Shown here piece after piece: positions 53,299 through 64,000 of a DNA stretch of 64,000 bases. Below the pieces are notes generated by a model. It had not been told where the DNA came from, did no database searches, and saw only the letters and a program-made list of their open reading frames with translations. Made by a program: the position numbers and the translations under genes. The DNA is from Lumbricus rubellus (Eukaryota > Annelida > Clitellata > Crassiclitellata > Lumbricidae), in NCBI GenBank assembly GCA_945859605.1, contig OX243811.1:56849069-56913068 (forward strand), given 5' to 3'. The first letter of the stretch is position 1. Each line of letters begins with the position of its first letter.

Positions 53299-54480
53299 CC
53301 TAGTGATGGTTCTCGACTGAATAATAATAATATGATCCTGCTCCGCTTGACATGACGCATTAAATCTGATAGAGTCATAGCGAGCATGGTCGGTTCCATG
53401 TCGGTCACAGTCCAAAGAAAACATCGCCACGCTACTGTAAGTGCTTCAGCAAGTCATCGAAAGCAGTTCTTAATGTCAGGGCAATGGCGACATTCAGCCG
53501 GTTGTCAAAGCAGTTAGTATATACAATGTAGCTTACTGCAAACCGCAGAACTATAATAATCATATGTGAACTTTTGCCCCGCTAACCAACATCTACCCCG
53601 AGTTGATTCCACGACAGCGTGGCTCTCTCAAAATCCGCAAAATAAGAGCCACCGAGACGTATGCTAATAAAAATATAGACAACGCTCATGCATGATTGAT
53701 GCTTCAGACATAGAAATTGATGGAAAGACTCGCACACGTGACACATCTGACAATTATCAACGATAATAGACAGTGGCATTTCCAATTACACGCATGATAC
53801 ATCGAATAACTGTTTAGTCATATGGTGCGAAGTGCAAAGTCATCCAATATTTATAGGGTTCTGTAGTGAAAGATGCAGCTGGTATTGAAACAGAAAACCA
53901 CTCAAAGTACGCTTGTGAATAAGCTGGTGCCCTGCGCTTGGAAACTAGGATATTACAATTATTATGATGAAACTATAATCAGAGGTCTTCATTCTCGTTG
54001 TGTAGGCCTAGTGTATTGTATTCTATTGTGTAATGTACAATTTAATACTTAAAATTGTATTGCATCAGACTGCAGTGTAGTGTATACGATCCTGTCGTAA
54101 TGTTTTGTGGTTAATGAAGGCTAAAATTATTATGTATCAATTGTATCATGGTATAATGCCTTTATATTATGTTGTATCGTCTTGCCTTTGTATTGCATGG
54201 CGCTGTTGTTTAGTGTGGTGTTCATGCATGATATGCCAATATTATTATTGAACGGTGACACGGTGTTGTATTGTGGGGTGATGTAGTGTAGTGTATACAT
54301 GCAGTGTATCATATTGTATTTCTATTGTATATGCATATTATATAGTGTAGTGTTATGTGAGGAAGACAATCATTATGATATTACAATTTCTATATATTAT
54401 ACCGTATAGCTATAGGATAATTGTCAATCGTGTATATATTATATAAAAATGAAACTTTCCAATAGTTAGTAATTCAATCA
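53299..54480. other. Gap, AT-rich with TGTA-type low complexity
   Basis: A TGTATTGTA-like region lies at about 54005-54350. No gene recognised. Confidence 0.45.
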
Positions 54481-54816
54481 CGCCCAAAGTTACGTACCGA
54501 TTGTTGTGAAAATTTACCAAAACCTTCCATTCCAATAGCACCGTGCCTTAAGATTTTTTTCCCCGAAAAAACTCAATATTTTCCACAAAAAGTGAACTTT
54601 GCAATACGTTCGACCGCCATTTGCAAATTCAACAAAACTGTCAGATTTCAGAAAGTCCCCAAACACAGCAGACGAAACATCAACGAGGTCGCGTGCTGTG
54701 ACGTCATAAGCAAGTCGCAAAAAAGGCCTTTCATCATTATTGGGCTCTATCATTGGGAGGGAGAGGGAAGGTCTTTTCTGCCACAGCAAAGCGTGGCTGG
54801 GTACAGCTAGTAGGCC
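54480..54816 (-). mobile_element. Dispersed repeat starting TACTAGCTGTACCCAGC
   Basis: On the minus strand it opens TACTAGCTGTACCCAGCCAC. The same opening (ACTAGCAGGGGTACCCAGCG) begins the compound repeat at 56560, so both belong to one dispersed family, probably the 3' region of a non-LTR element. The 112-codon frame inside is unsupported. Confidence 0.5.
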
Positions 54817-55609
54817 TATAATATATATATATATAATATATGCGATTTTCAAGATATGGAAGTGATTATGGAAGGACAGAATAATAATTGCCTCTGTAAA
54901 TTTTTTAAAATAGAAATTAGAATTATAAGTAAAATTATCATTAACGCTAACAAGGAAAAAACTAAAAAGTAGGAATTACTTTGAGATCAAGAATATATAG
55001 GACGAGAACGGAAAAATAGACAAAATTATATAGACGAAATCATGAATAGCAGTAGGCCTAATAATCACTTATTTTCAAAACTGAAATTTTTGCAGAATAA
55101 TTGTTTTGTGATATGCCTACACTGTGATCTTTCCTTGTGCAGATTGTCTGTCGACAATCCAAATGGCCGAGTGTTTAGAAATTAAAGTTTTGCTGAAAGC
55201 TAACAGATAATTAATTTTAAGTTTAGGCTATAACAACCAAGAACTAGCCGGCAGCTGCCATCATTTGATAGCTGAATAATTATAAAAGAAAGACTTTTTC
55301 AGAGCTGGAAATAGAAGTGAAATAATTTCAACATTTAATTAGATTTTCTGAAATGGTAATTATTTTGAGAATACGAATAGAATTAGAACTAAAATCATGA
55401 ATTTTTAGAACTGAACATCGCTTAGGCTAATTGCTTCTTGTCTGGGATCCCGCTGGCTAAACTTTTAGGAATCTCCTTCCTCCCCCTCTCTCTCTGTCTG
55501 TCTACTTTTCTTCCTCTGTCCTGGCTTCGGTGCCGCTTGTTGGCTAAACTGTTATAACTTTCTGACGCTGTTGCAAGTCACTGATGAAATCCAGAATAGA
55601 CACATTATT
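54817..55609. other. Gap without recognisable genes
   Basis: AT-rich, with a short TCTG-rich patch near 55480-55510. Confidence 0.4.
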
Positions 55610-55610
55610 A

Positions 55611-56337
55611 GATTTAATTAAAACAATTAAAATTGCATAACAGCGAACGGCGGTCCCAAATTATAACATTAAGTAAATCAGCATGATGTGTCGTATATAA
55701 TAGTGCGGCGTATTGGATGGGCGCATAGAAACTGTTTCTTTTGCACTCCACACTTATTAAACGACCAGCTGGTCCACCGAAATAGAAGCCGGAATAATGA
55801 GAAAGCAATTGAGAAATGGAATCTGGATGAAAACCTTTTACAGGTGAAATGAAGGCGAATTGATGAAAAAACGCAAGTGAAATATAAGCTGGATGAAGAT
55901 ATTTTTAGATCTGAAATAGAAGCTGGATTGATGAATTGAACGGTTGAGAAATAGAACCTGGATGATGGACATTATAAGTTAAATGGAAGATGGATTAATT
56001 AAAACGCTTACGAAATGGATGCTGGATGAAGGTTCCTTAGATATAGGTGAAAAAGAAGTTGGATTGACGAAAATTAAACTTGAGAAATGTAAACTGGATT
56101 GTTGATTTCAGTGATGTACCATATTTCAGCAATCAGCATGCATCCAGCTTCCATTTAAGCTGGAATGCTGTTTATCCAGCTTCTATTTCACGACATATCA
56201 TGTTTAAAGCCTTTTTAGGAGATAGCCTATCGATTTATGTAATTTTATAATTTGGGACCGCCGTTCCCAGGTATGCCTAAATATGTAGGCGGATTATCAG
56301 ATTTAATTAAAGCATTTAAAATTGCATAACAGCGAAC
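55611..56337. mobile_element. Foldback element with GAAATAGAAGCTGGATGA modules, third copy of the family
   Basis: A perfect 21-bp inverted repeat, AACGGCGGTCCCAAATTATAA, lies at 55646-55666 and (inverse) 56245-56265. Inside, 55785-56105 holds modules in GGATGA orientation and 56145-56190 in CATCCAGC orientation. One CCAGCTGGTCCACCGAAATAG (55763) links it to the element at 49 kb. A ~39-bp direct repeat, GATTTAATTAAA...GCGAACG, flanks it (55611-55649 and 56299-56337). Confidence 0.65.
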
Positions 56338-56772
56338 GTGCCGGAAACATACTTTGCATAATTATAATTTCTGACGCCGAAGTCTTCCAGATTTACCTTG
56401 GGAAGTTATTTATGACATAATAATTATTTCTGAACATGCTTCTATTATAATTTTTATCTTACCCAAAAATCATCCACTTTGCATTTCCAATTCTTCTCAT
56501 CATAAATGCAGACCATATGTCACGATTTATTGGGACATAACGTCTGACCTATATTATTACTAGCAGGGGTACCCAGCGTTGCCCGGGAAATTTATGATTC
56601 ACCCCGCTCCCGGCCAATTCGTTACTTCTCCACCCTCACTGCCGGTTCCCCAACCGCCCGCTGCCCACCCCACCCCTCTCCACTCCCCTCACTACACCCT
56701 TTCCACCACCATCTACCCACCGATCCACCAGCCCCACCCCTCCCAACCCCACCTCCCACCCACCCCTCCATC

Positions 56773-57031
56773 CAAGGGCGGATACAGAAATTTTGGACGG
56801 GGGGGCCAAAAAATTCTTGACACCATGGGGGTCTGGGAAAAAAAATTCGCATTCGCCAAAAAAGTTGATGAACTTTTTTTAAATTTTTTTTTAGTCATCC
56901 GGCCAAAATTTCGGAAAAATCATACCATTTCAGCAGCCGCTGAAACCAAATGGGGGGGGGGGGGCCACGATACATGGCATTTCTAAATGGGGGGGGCATG
57001 GCCGGATTGCCGCCCCCTGGATCCGCCCCTG
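56773..57031. mobile_element. hAT-like MITE (259 bp), TSD CCTCCATC
   Basis: Termini CAAGGGCGGATACAG and CTGGATCCGCCCCTG. CCTCCATC flanks both sides (56765-56772 and 57032-57039). It is nested in the compound repeat. Confidence 0.9.
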
Positions 57032-57284
57032 CCTCCATCTCACTCCTCCACCTCCACACACCACCCCGTCCCCTCATCACCCCACCCAACCCTTCACCCG
57101 TCCTTACCCCGCCTGACCTCCCACCCACCCCTCCACCCCACCTCCCCACACCAACCCATGCCCACCACCCACTCCCTCCTCTATCCCTCCGCCACCCCTC
57201 TTCCCACCACCTCACGCACCCCACCCCTCTCTTACACCCCTCGATCGGGTGTCCCATGCCGACACCGACACAGTCGTGAAGGTT

Positions 57285-58760
57285 TGGAGTGAAAAGGTGA
57301 AAACTGTGAAATCCATACCGGTGAAACAGCAAAAATTAGGAGTTTGTTACCCCCCCCCCCCCACACTCTGCCCCCCCCCCCCCATGGTGGTAGAGATTCG
57401 CCAACCCCTCCACCAGGTGGATCTGATCGCTCTCTGTTTAGGTACGGTTTCAGATCAACAGCTGCATTTTATCGAAAAAATGTCTTTCTCTCCCCCCAAT
57501 AATACCCTGCCTCCACCCGGCCCCTGCCGGGTGAGATGTGCGTTTGGTGGGGCGAGGTGAGCCCGGTAGAATTCGGTCTAACTGCAACGTTTCAGGTGAA
57601 TATATGTGAAACTATGGCGACGAAATAGATTTTGCAAAATATTTTGTTTTCGCCCCCACCGTGGCCCCCATGGTGGGGAAGATTCGTCAACCCCTCCACT
57701 GGGTGGTTCTGATGGCCCTCTGTCCAGGTGCAAAGTTTGAAACCAAAACCCGTATGTTACCGGGGAAAGATTTGGGGTAAAAAATGTTCTCCCCCCCCCC
57801 AATAATACCCTGCCCCACCGGGCCCCTGCGGGGCGTGGTGCGTGTTGGGTAGGGGCGAGGTGAGCTCGGTAGCATTCGGTCTAACTGCAACGTTTCAGGT
57901 GAATATATGTGAAACTATGGCGACGGAATGGATTTGGCAAAATATTTTGTTTTCGCCCCCACCGTGGCCCCCAGGGTGGGGAAGATTCGTCAACCCCTCC
58001 ACTGGGTGGTTCTGATGGCCCTCTGTCCAGGTGCAAAGTTTGAAACCAAAACCCGTATGTTACCGGGGAAAGATTTGGGGTAAAAAATGTTCTCCCCCCC
58101 CCAATAATACCCTGCCCCACCGGGCCCCTGCGGGGCGTGGTGCGTGTTGGGTAGGGGCGAGGTGAGCTCGGTAGCATTCGGTCTAACTGCAACGTTTCAG
58201 GTGAATATATGTGAAACTATGGCGACGGAATGGATTTGGCAAAAATTTTTGTTTTCGCCCCCACCGTGGCCCCCATGGTGGGGAAGATTCGTCAACCCCT
58301 CCACTGGGTGGTTCTGATGGCCCTCTGTCCAGGTGCAAAGTTTGAAACCAATACCTGTATGTTACCGGAGGAAAAATTGGGGTGACAAATTTTTTCTTCC
58401 CCCCCCCCAATAATACCCTGCCCCACCCGGCCCCTGCGGTGTGAGGTGCGTGTTGGGTGGGGGCGAGGTCAGCCTGGTTGCATTCGGTCTAGCTGCAACG
58501 TTTCAGATGAATAGCTGTGAAACTAAGGTGACGAAATCGATATTGCAAAAGGTTTCCTTTTTGCCCCCACCGTGGCCCCCATGGTGGGGGAGATTCGCCA
58601 ACCACTCCACTGGATGGTTCGGATGGCCCTCTGTCTAGGTGCAAAGTTTGAGATCAATACCTGCATTTTATGGAAAAAAAATTGGGGGGTTTCGTCCCCC
58701 ATTTTGGCCCCCATGGTGGGGGAGATTCGAAAACCCCCCAACTTTGCGTCTCATGCCCAT
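57285..58760. repeat. ~302-bp tandem repeat, about five units
   Basis: CGTTTCAGGTGAATATATGT begins units near 57588, 57891, 58193 and (diverged) 58499. Units carry CCCACCGTGGCCCCCATGG and CCAATAATACCCTGCCCC. The middle two are nearly identical, the outer ones diverged. A single diverged copy sits at 42780-43070. Confidence 0.93.
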
Positions 58761-58868
58761 ACGGACACAGTAGTGAAGGTTTGGAGTGAAAAGCTCGAAA
58801 ACTGTGGAAATGCATTCCGGTCAAACAGACAGACAGACACACACACATAGTTTCTTCTTTATTATTAT

Positions 58869-60003
58869 AGATATCGATGACTATCAGCAGCAGCAGGAGC
58901 AAATAAGTGGATATGATGATAGGATGACGGTCCACTTTGAACAGTCGATGACCTGCTGGGCTGCTAACGCGACCCAGATCAACGTCTCCAACGACCAATA
59001 ATTCGTGTCTCTATGGGCAAGGTCGACACCCCACCCCTCTTCAATCCCACCAAACGGTTTCTACAACAACACGCGACCGAAGTGCACTTGCTGTTGCCAC
59101 GCACTGCATGCAGCCCAGTTCCCAACAACCTACGGGAGACCCTCGAAACATCATAATGACTGCGTGGCTATAATATTATAGGCTCTATTAGTATTTTTGA
59201 TACGGAAAAGCTTTTTAAAAAATTCCATTTCAAACTTTGCAGCACATTATTATTATTTGTTAAATTTTTTTGCCCTCAGGGATTTCACTAACGCCTAATA
59301 TCAAATCAAAGTCTGGAAAAAGGTCCTATATTGATCCGCTTCTGGTCCTTGGTCGGCGAAAGTGCTCTTAAGGCCACAGCATTATTAATATTAATTAATG
59401 TTATTTTTGCTTTCTTTGCTTGAGAGAATTTCTTGGGGTCTTGACTCTTGACAGTCCAAGCCAGTGTCAGTCTATTCTCTCTTCTCCTTTCAATCTTACT
59501 AACTTCTTCTTCTCCTTTTCCTTCTCCTCTTCCTCCTCCTTCTCCTTTAACCGAACTCCCTGAGCTTCCTAATTTTTGTGCCATCTGTCCAGGGCTGTCT
59601 TAAAGAAATTTTTATAATTGCACAACCCCTTCTTTCCTTTCCCATCCTCTGTTGTAAATTACTTCCAATCGGAAGACAATAAACTTTTGCTAGTTTTAGC
59701 TGTACAGAAGTGCTTCTACAACTGTAAAAATCCTTTTAGAACAATTTCATCGCCGCAGTTTTTATGCAGCGCTAGTCCAAAGCATGGACATTGAGGAGGG
59801 AAACGCTGGACGCATCTGTATTATGCAGTGTTACGCAAAAGAAGCATATAGCCCTACATGTAGCCTAGTTATTTATTGCCTGTTCGAATGAATGAAACGA
59901 GCGTTAGGCCTATGCCAAACTACGGTCCTCTAGCGTGCTGAAAATATTTATAAAATTTCATATGCTATACCAGCGTCACCTAGCGAACTGGAGATACATA
60001 AGC
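58869..60003. other. Gap without recognisable genes
   Basis: A TCC/TTC-rich patch lies at about 59505-59550. Nothing else. Confidence 0.45.
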
Positions 60004-60850
60004 ATTCCCATGTACAAAGAAGCTAAAACGTGGAACTGTACAAACGGATACACCTCAGGGAAAACATGATGCAGAGGATAATCCAGAGGAAACTGGGTCT
60101 GTTCGGTCACATATGCCGAATGAGTAACGACAGAAGAATAAAGACATTGGTGTTTGGATTGATGGACGGGCGAAACAAAGAGGGCGACCGCATAGAGAAT
60201 GGGCGGATGATTTAATAGACTGGACCGAGATGCACAAGAGGGTATAACTCATACTCTTTGCGTAAATGTGGCCTATGCGTGAGTAGTGGGTAATTTCCGT
60301 ATGCATGGCTTCTGATTAGCGAATTACGATAGGTATAACGTTATGCGAACTCGGAGGCAGGTATAAGCCCGCTACTCCGAAGGTCAACAATAGACAGCCG
60401 ACTTTGCTGGACCGCGTGAACAATAGACGGCCGTTGAGATTTCCCTGTGGACCATCTATAGGTCTTAATCTGTTCACCCCACGCTGGCAACGACCGCATA
60501 TAAATATCTTTCACGCATGCGCGCTCAGCTCTAACCTATTGAATTGGGGGGAGAGCAAGCGTCATGCATCGTCGGGTGCAAGGAATGTGTAGATTAGTTA
60601 TTCTCTTCCAATTCTATCTTTGTGCATACCACTACATTCCAACGACTACGCCTGACCTAGTTACGTTTGGAGGAAGGTCTACGTCTTAGGTGGCCTATAC
60701 CTTCCGTTGTGCATCTCGGTCCAGGTGCGGAACATCATTGCAAGAGCTGAGCCACATCGCACTGGAAAGAGAACTGTGGAAGAATATGGTGAAAATGGCG
60801 TCAGACACCTACGGGCGATGAGCCCACGGTTTATGATGATGATGATGTAC
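60004..60850 (+). pseudogene. LINE ORF2 C-terminus, frameshifted and interrupted
   Basis: The first part reads MQRIIQRKLGLFGHICRMSN, then after a +1 shift near 60177 RGRPHREWADDLIDWTEMHK. This is the KLxxFGHxxRM...GRPxxxWxDD ending of LINE ORF2 proteins. The second part (from about 60737) reads LQELSHIALERELWKNMVKM, then ASDTYGR and an ATGATG tail. Between them (about 60238-60706) unrelated DNA is inserted, bounded by the inverted repeat CTGGACCGAGATGCACAA (60220-60237 and its complement 60707-60724). Confidence 0.75.
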
Positions 60851-60901
60851 AAATCAGTGTCCTCTAGCGAACAAGTTATTCGAATTAGTTCACTCATTCA
60901 C

Positions 60902-61080
60902 AAATTTCTACAGCACCTCCTTAGGGGACTACTCAGAGGCGCTCAAGATTTGAGTGGAGTGTTTAGTTAATTTAAAAAATGTTTTGGTGAGAGTCATTCA
61001 TTCATTCCTTTCAGACATTTATATAGCGCATCTTCAAGATTATCTACTCAGAAGCGCTCCCGACCCAACCCAGTAAGCAT
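60902..61080 (-). mobile_element. Two SINE/LINE 3' tail fragments in tandem
   Basis: On the minus strand GAGCGCCTCTGAGTAGTCCC (60902-60960) and GGAGCGCTTCTGAGTAGATA with GCGCTATATAAATGTC (60990-61080). Both match the family-1 SINE tail. Confidence 0.72.
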
Positions 61081-61628
61081 GCAAAGATCCGGTGGGAACC
61101 CGCTCCCAACCATTGGACCCACCGTTCATCACAGACTGTATTCTACAGAATGAAACGTATTCAATACAGTATACGCATAGGCCTGTAGGTTTCATTCTGC
61201 AATTTCTGCATAGTAATTTTGAACGGTAGGCCTATTATCGGTCACGAATTGCATAAAAAATGACAAAACTCATTGATCATTGAAAATGTAAAATTCGAAC
61301 TTCTATTCTCAATTTGCTTTTTTTAGGCAAGACTCATATCCGACCAAAAAGTCATCATCCGAGGTTCAGCACAAACTGCGTTCTACTGGCCTGTCAACAC
61401 ACCGACTTAAAACGTCAACTCATTCATGGATGTTTTCAGTCTAACATGCACATCATGTGATCATGTGATCTCATATCGGAACGTCTACATGTATATATAG
61501 CGCCACTACAATGCAGATATTATATCAAATGAGATCCTTTCTCCCTCCCTTATCCCTTCAAAGATGGATGGACTCCTAAGGCTTAGAGGAATCTGAGGTA
61601 TGGATCCCTTTGAGATTCATATAATAAA
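61081..61628. other. Gap without recognisable genes
   Basis: Nothing recognised. Confidence 0.4.
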
Positions 61629-61709
<81 letters not shown>

Positions 61710-61738
61710 AAGGTCCATATAATATATAGTTTTATATG

Positions 61739-61780
<42 letters not shown>
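61629..61780. repeat. (TA)n microsatellites
   Basis: Two long TA runs (about 61632-61706 and 61739-61779) separated by a short unique segment. Confidence 0.95.
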
Positions 61781-61782
<2 letters not shown>

Positions 61783-61929
61783 TTTTCCTATACCTGGTCG
61801 TAGACTTCTGACCCTCGTTCGTCTGCGTATAGGAAGGAGTGCGCCATTGAAGTCGTGCGTATAAAAGCTATCTCTTCATTTGTATGGACGCTGAGAATCA
61901 TGGGCGATGAAAGAAGAAAGGTCGGAGAA

Positions 61930-62008
61930 GGAGGAGGAGGAGGAGGACGATGAGAGAAGAAAGGTCGGAGGAGGAGGAGGAGGAGGAGGAGAATGAGGAG
62001 GAGGAGGG
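61930..62008. repeat. (GGA)n microsatellite with a duplicated flank
   Basis: GATGAAAGAAGAAAGGTCGGAG precedes the first GGA run (61906) and GATGAGAGAAGAAAGGTCGG the second (61949), another leader-plus-microsatellite duplication. Confidence 0.9.
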
Positions 62009-62488
62009 GCAGAGGTATTTCCAGGAAAAATTTCGACCAATCGATTCATTGTCCATTTATTTCCTCTGCTTCCGTTGTTCCGCCCCCGGATCCCAATGCA
62101 TGGGGAATTCATGTCACTAGATCTATAACGTCGTCGCTGTCTGCATGACCTGCAGTGTGCATGGTGTTGCATTTGTCTCTGTCTGGCTGTGCGTGTCTGT
62201 CTGGATGTCTGTCTGTCTGTTCGTGTGAGTTCATGGGCCGTCCCCTATCCTACTTCTTTCTTTCCTCTAATCGTTGCGACCAGACGACGTAGTATAGCCA
62301 TGGAAGACAGCAACAGACGTTCTTCTTATCGATACATGTATATCGAGACGAGAAGATCAAAGAGAGGTTCAAAGAGAGCGATATTTATAAGAACAAAGAT
62401 ATTTATAAGAACAAAGGATCATAGGATTACATACGAAGAGAAAATGCCAAAAGAGACATCGCGACTATTTTATTTCTCGCATTTGATA

Positions 62489-62642
62489 TGGCTCCTCTTC
62501 AAGCCTTCTACTCGGAGGCACTCCCGATTACAGAGGAGGGGACAGTGCATCCGAGTGTCACGCCGAAACGCATGAGCAATTGCGAATGAAGGACTTTCTC
62601 AAGGTCCTACGCGGCGGTTTGAGGTGGATTCGAACCTGGAAC
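62489..62642 (-). mobile_element. tRNA-derived SINE, family 1, 5'-truncated
   Basis: Body and tail match 4698-4901. Box B (complement of GGATTCGAACC) is kept, then the sequence passes into TCTG repeats where the tRNA 5' end should be. Confidence 0.8.
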
Positions 62643-62815
62643 CGACTCTCTCTGTCCGTCTGCAATATCTGTCTGTCTGTCTGTCTGTCGCTGTCTCTCG
62701 CTGTCTCTCGTTGTCTCTCTGTGTGTGTCTGCCTCTATCTCTTTCTTTCGCTGTCTCACTCTGTCTGTGTGTGTGTGTCTATCTGTCTATTTGTCTGTCT
62801 GCCTGTCTGCCTGTC
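62643..62815. repeat. TCTG/TGTC-rich microsatellite
   Basis: Imperfect TCTGTC and TGTG runs, replacing the SINE 5' end. Confidence 0.9.
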
Positions 62816-63138
62816 AGCTGGGTTCATCGACCATTGTTTTGATTCGCTTCAGTTTAATTTCCCACGCGATGCCTCGCCCTATAATAAGCGATACGTTTAT
62901 GGGTCTCATGCATAAATGCTGCGAATTTTGCGCCTCTTTTTCCATGCATATCATCCATAGCCGTCGGCTGTTGCTGCTCTCGATGCCTTGCAAATTCTCC
63001 CCCCTGGGAGAATTCGTCTTTGGCCTGGCCAAATGCCCGTAATTCGCCAGCGCACATGGCTCCAGATTCTTTGCAGCAGACGGCGACCTTTTAATATTCC
63101 AAAAGCGCTCGCTCTCTCAATTTGACCGACGGCCAAAT

Positions 63139-63565
63139 TTGTCTCTCTCTCCGCCTCTGTGTCTCTCTGTTTTTGTCTCTCCGTCTCTCTCTGTCTCTCT
63201 GTTTCCGTCTCTCTATCTCTTTGTCTCTCTGTCTTTCTCCGTCTGTGTCTGTCTGTCTGGCTATATCCGTCTCTCTCTGTCTCTCTGTCTCTTTGTCTCT
63301 CTGTCTTTCTCCGTCTGTGTCTGTCTGTCTGGCTATATCCGTCTCTCTCTGTCTCTCTGTCTCCGTCTCTGTCTCTTTGTCTCTCTGTCTTTCTCCGTCT
63401 GTGTCTGTCTGTCTGGCTATATCCGTCTCTCTCTGTCTCTTTGTCTCCGTCTCTCTGTCTCTTTGTCTCTCTGTCTTTCTCCGTCTGTGTCTGTCTGTCT
63501 GGATATATTCGTCTCTCTCTGTCTCTCCGCCTATCTCTGTCTCTCTGTCTCTGTCTCTCACTTTT
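63139..63565. repeat. TCTCTG low-complexity with a longer tandem unit
   Basis: A unit TTTCTCCGTCTGTGTCTGTC then TGTCTGG(C/A)TATAT(C/T)CGTCTC recurs about four times (near 63235, 63310, 63390 and 63476) with variable TC-rich spacers. Confidence 0.9.
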
Positions 63566-63639
63566 TTCTCCGTCTCTTGATCCCTCGTTTTGTCGTCTAG
63601 TCCATCGCTCAACCTCATCTTCTTCCTCTTCTTCCTCTA

Positions 63640-63851
63640 CTTCTGTCTACCGCTTCCGCTACCTCTCTGTCTTTCTGACTTTGTATAACTGCATCTCAGT
63701 CTATCTGCTTCTGTCACTGACGATCTCTTACTCTGGCTCTCTAGTTCTGTCTTTCTCTGCTTCTGCTTCCATTTCTCTGTCTGTCGGTCGGTCTCTCTTC
63801 CTCTTTGTCTGTCTGTCTCTGTCTGTGTGTCTGTGTGTCTGTGTGTCTGTG

Positions 63852-63948
<97 letters not shown>

Positions 63949-63975
63949 GTCTGGCTCTATCTCTGCCTTTCTACA
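63640..63975. repeat. TCTG-rich, (TGTC)n and (TC)n microsatellite at the window edge
   Basis: Low complexity passes into pure TGTC (about 63852-63900) and TC (63900-63943). Confidence 0.93.
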
Positions 63976-64000
63976 TCTTCCTCCGATCAGAGCAAACAAT

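Larger units (their letters stand above)
56560..58868 (+). mobile_element. Compound repeat: ACTAGC...GTACCCAGCG head, 302-bp tandem body, CAGACAGACA tail
   Basis: Head ACTAGCAGGGGTACCCAGCG, tail AACAGACAGACAGACACACA followed by TTATTATTATAGAT. This head-to-tail layout resembles non-coding 3' regions of RTE-like LINEs, from memory. A C-rich stretch and a hAT-like MITE lie near the head. Confidence 0.6.

Noticed and set aside
54514..54852. 112-codon minus-strand frame
   Set aside because: Lies within a dispersed repeat that recurs at 56560; signal-like N-terminus comes from a TA run.

Overview
This is a stretch of animal nuclear genome, most likely from a marine invertebrate. It has one intronless rhodopsin-class GPCR gene, dense microsatellites, tRNA-derived SINEs, LINE 3' ends, and DNA transposons of at least six kinds: Polinton/Maverick, CACTA, mariner-like, piggyBac-like, hAT-like and foldback. 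The word AGGCCTA recurs all over the non-coding DNA, which reminds me of echinoderm or hemichordate sequence. That taxonomic guess is low confidence.

Layout. 1-1611: TGTC and TCA microsatellites. 1612-4670: a mariner-like element with TA target duplication whose transposase is split by a foldback element. 4698-8402: a SINE, microsatellites and a LINE 3' end. 9076-19461: a Polinton/Maverick with 436/437-bp terminal inverted repeats and a perfect 6-bp target duplication (CCCGGT). 20.8-29.5 kb: minisatellites, a SINE, a piggyBac-like MITE and a hAT-like MITE. 30498-31850: the GPCR. 33.7-40.0 kb: hAT-like MITEs, a mariner-like MITE with 217-bp inverted repeats and nested hAT-like elements. 40047-53298: a 25-bp minisatellite interrupted by a 12.8-kb CACTA-like element, itself loaded with SINEs, a hAT-like element, a large palindrome and a foldback element. 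55.6-58.9 kb: a third foldback element and a compound repeat with a ~302-bp tandem array. 60-64 kb: a broken LINE end, SINE tails and microsatellites.

The Polinton is the gene-rich part. Its left inverted repeat holds the start of a family-B DNA polymerase gene. Six genes run leftward in a compact block: packaging ATPase, jelly-roll-like capsid candidate, hydrophobic double-repeat protein, dUTPase-like protein, coiled-coil membrane protein and a conserved protein of unknown role. Two genes run rightward from the ATPase: a zinc-ribbon/phospholipase-A2-like protein and a chromodomain integrase. A small SAP-domain gene starts in the right inverted repeat. The copy looks dead: the polymerase has an inverted templated insertion and lacks its C-terminal half, the capsid candidate is frameshifted, the integrase has no evident start codon, and neither a major capsid protein nor a protease is found.

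The most interesting points are the Polinton accessory proteins and its damage signature, the CACTA-like insertion whose empty site can be read from the surrounding minisatellite, and a family of foldback elements built from modules with the core GAAATAGAAGCTGGATGAA.
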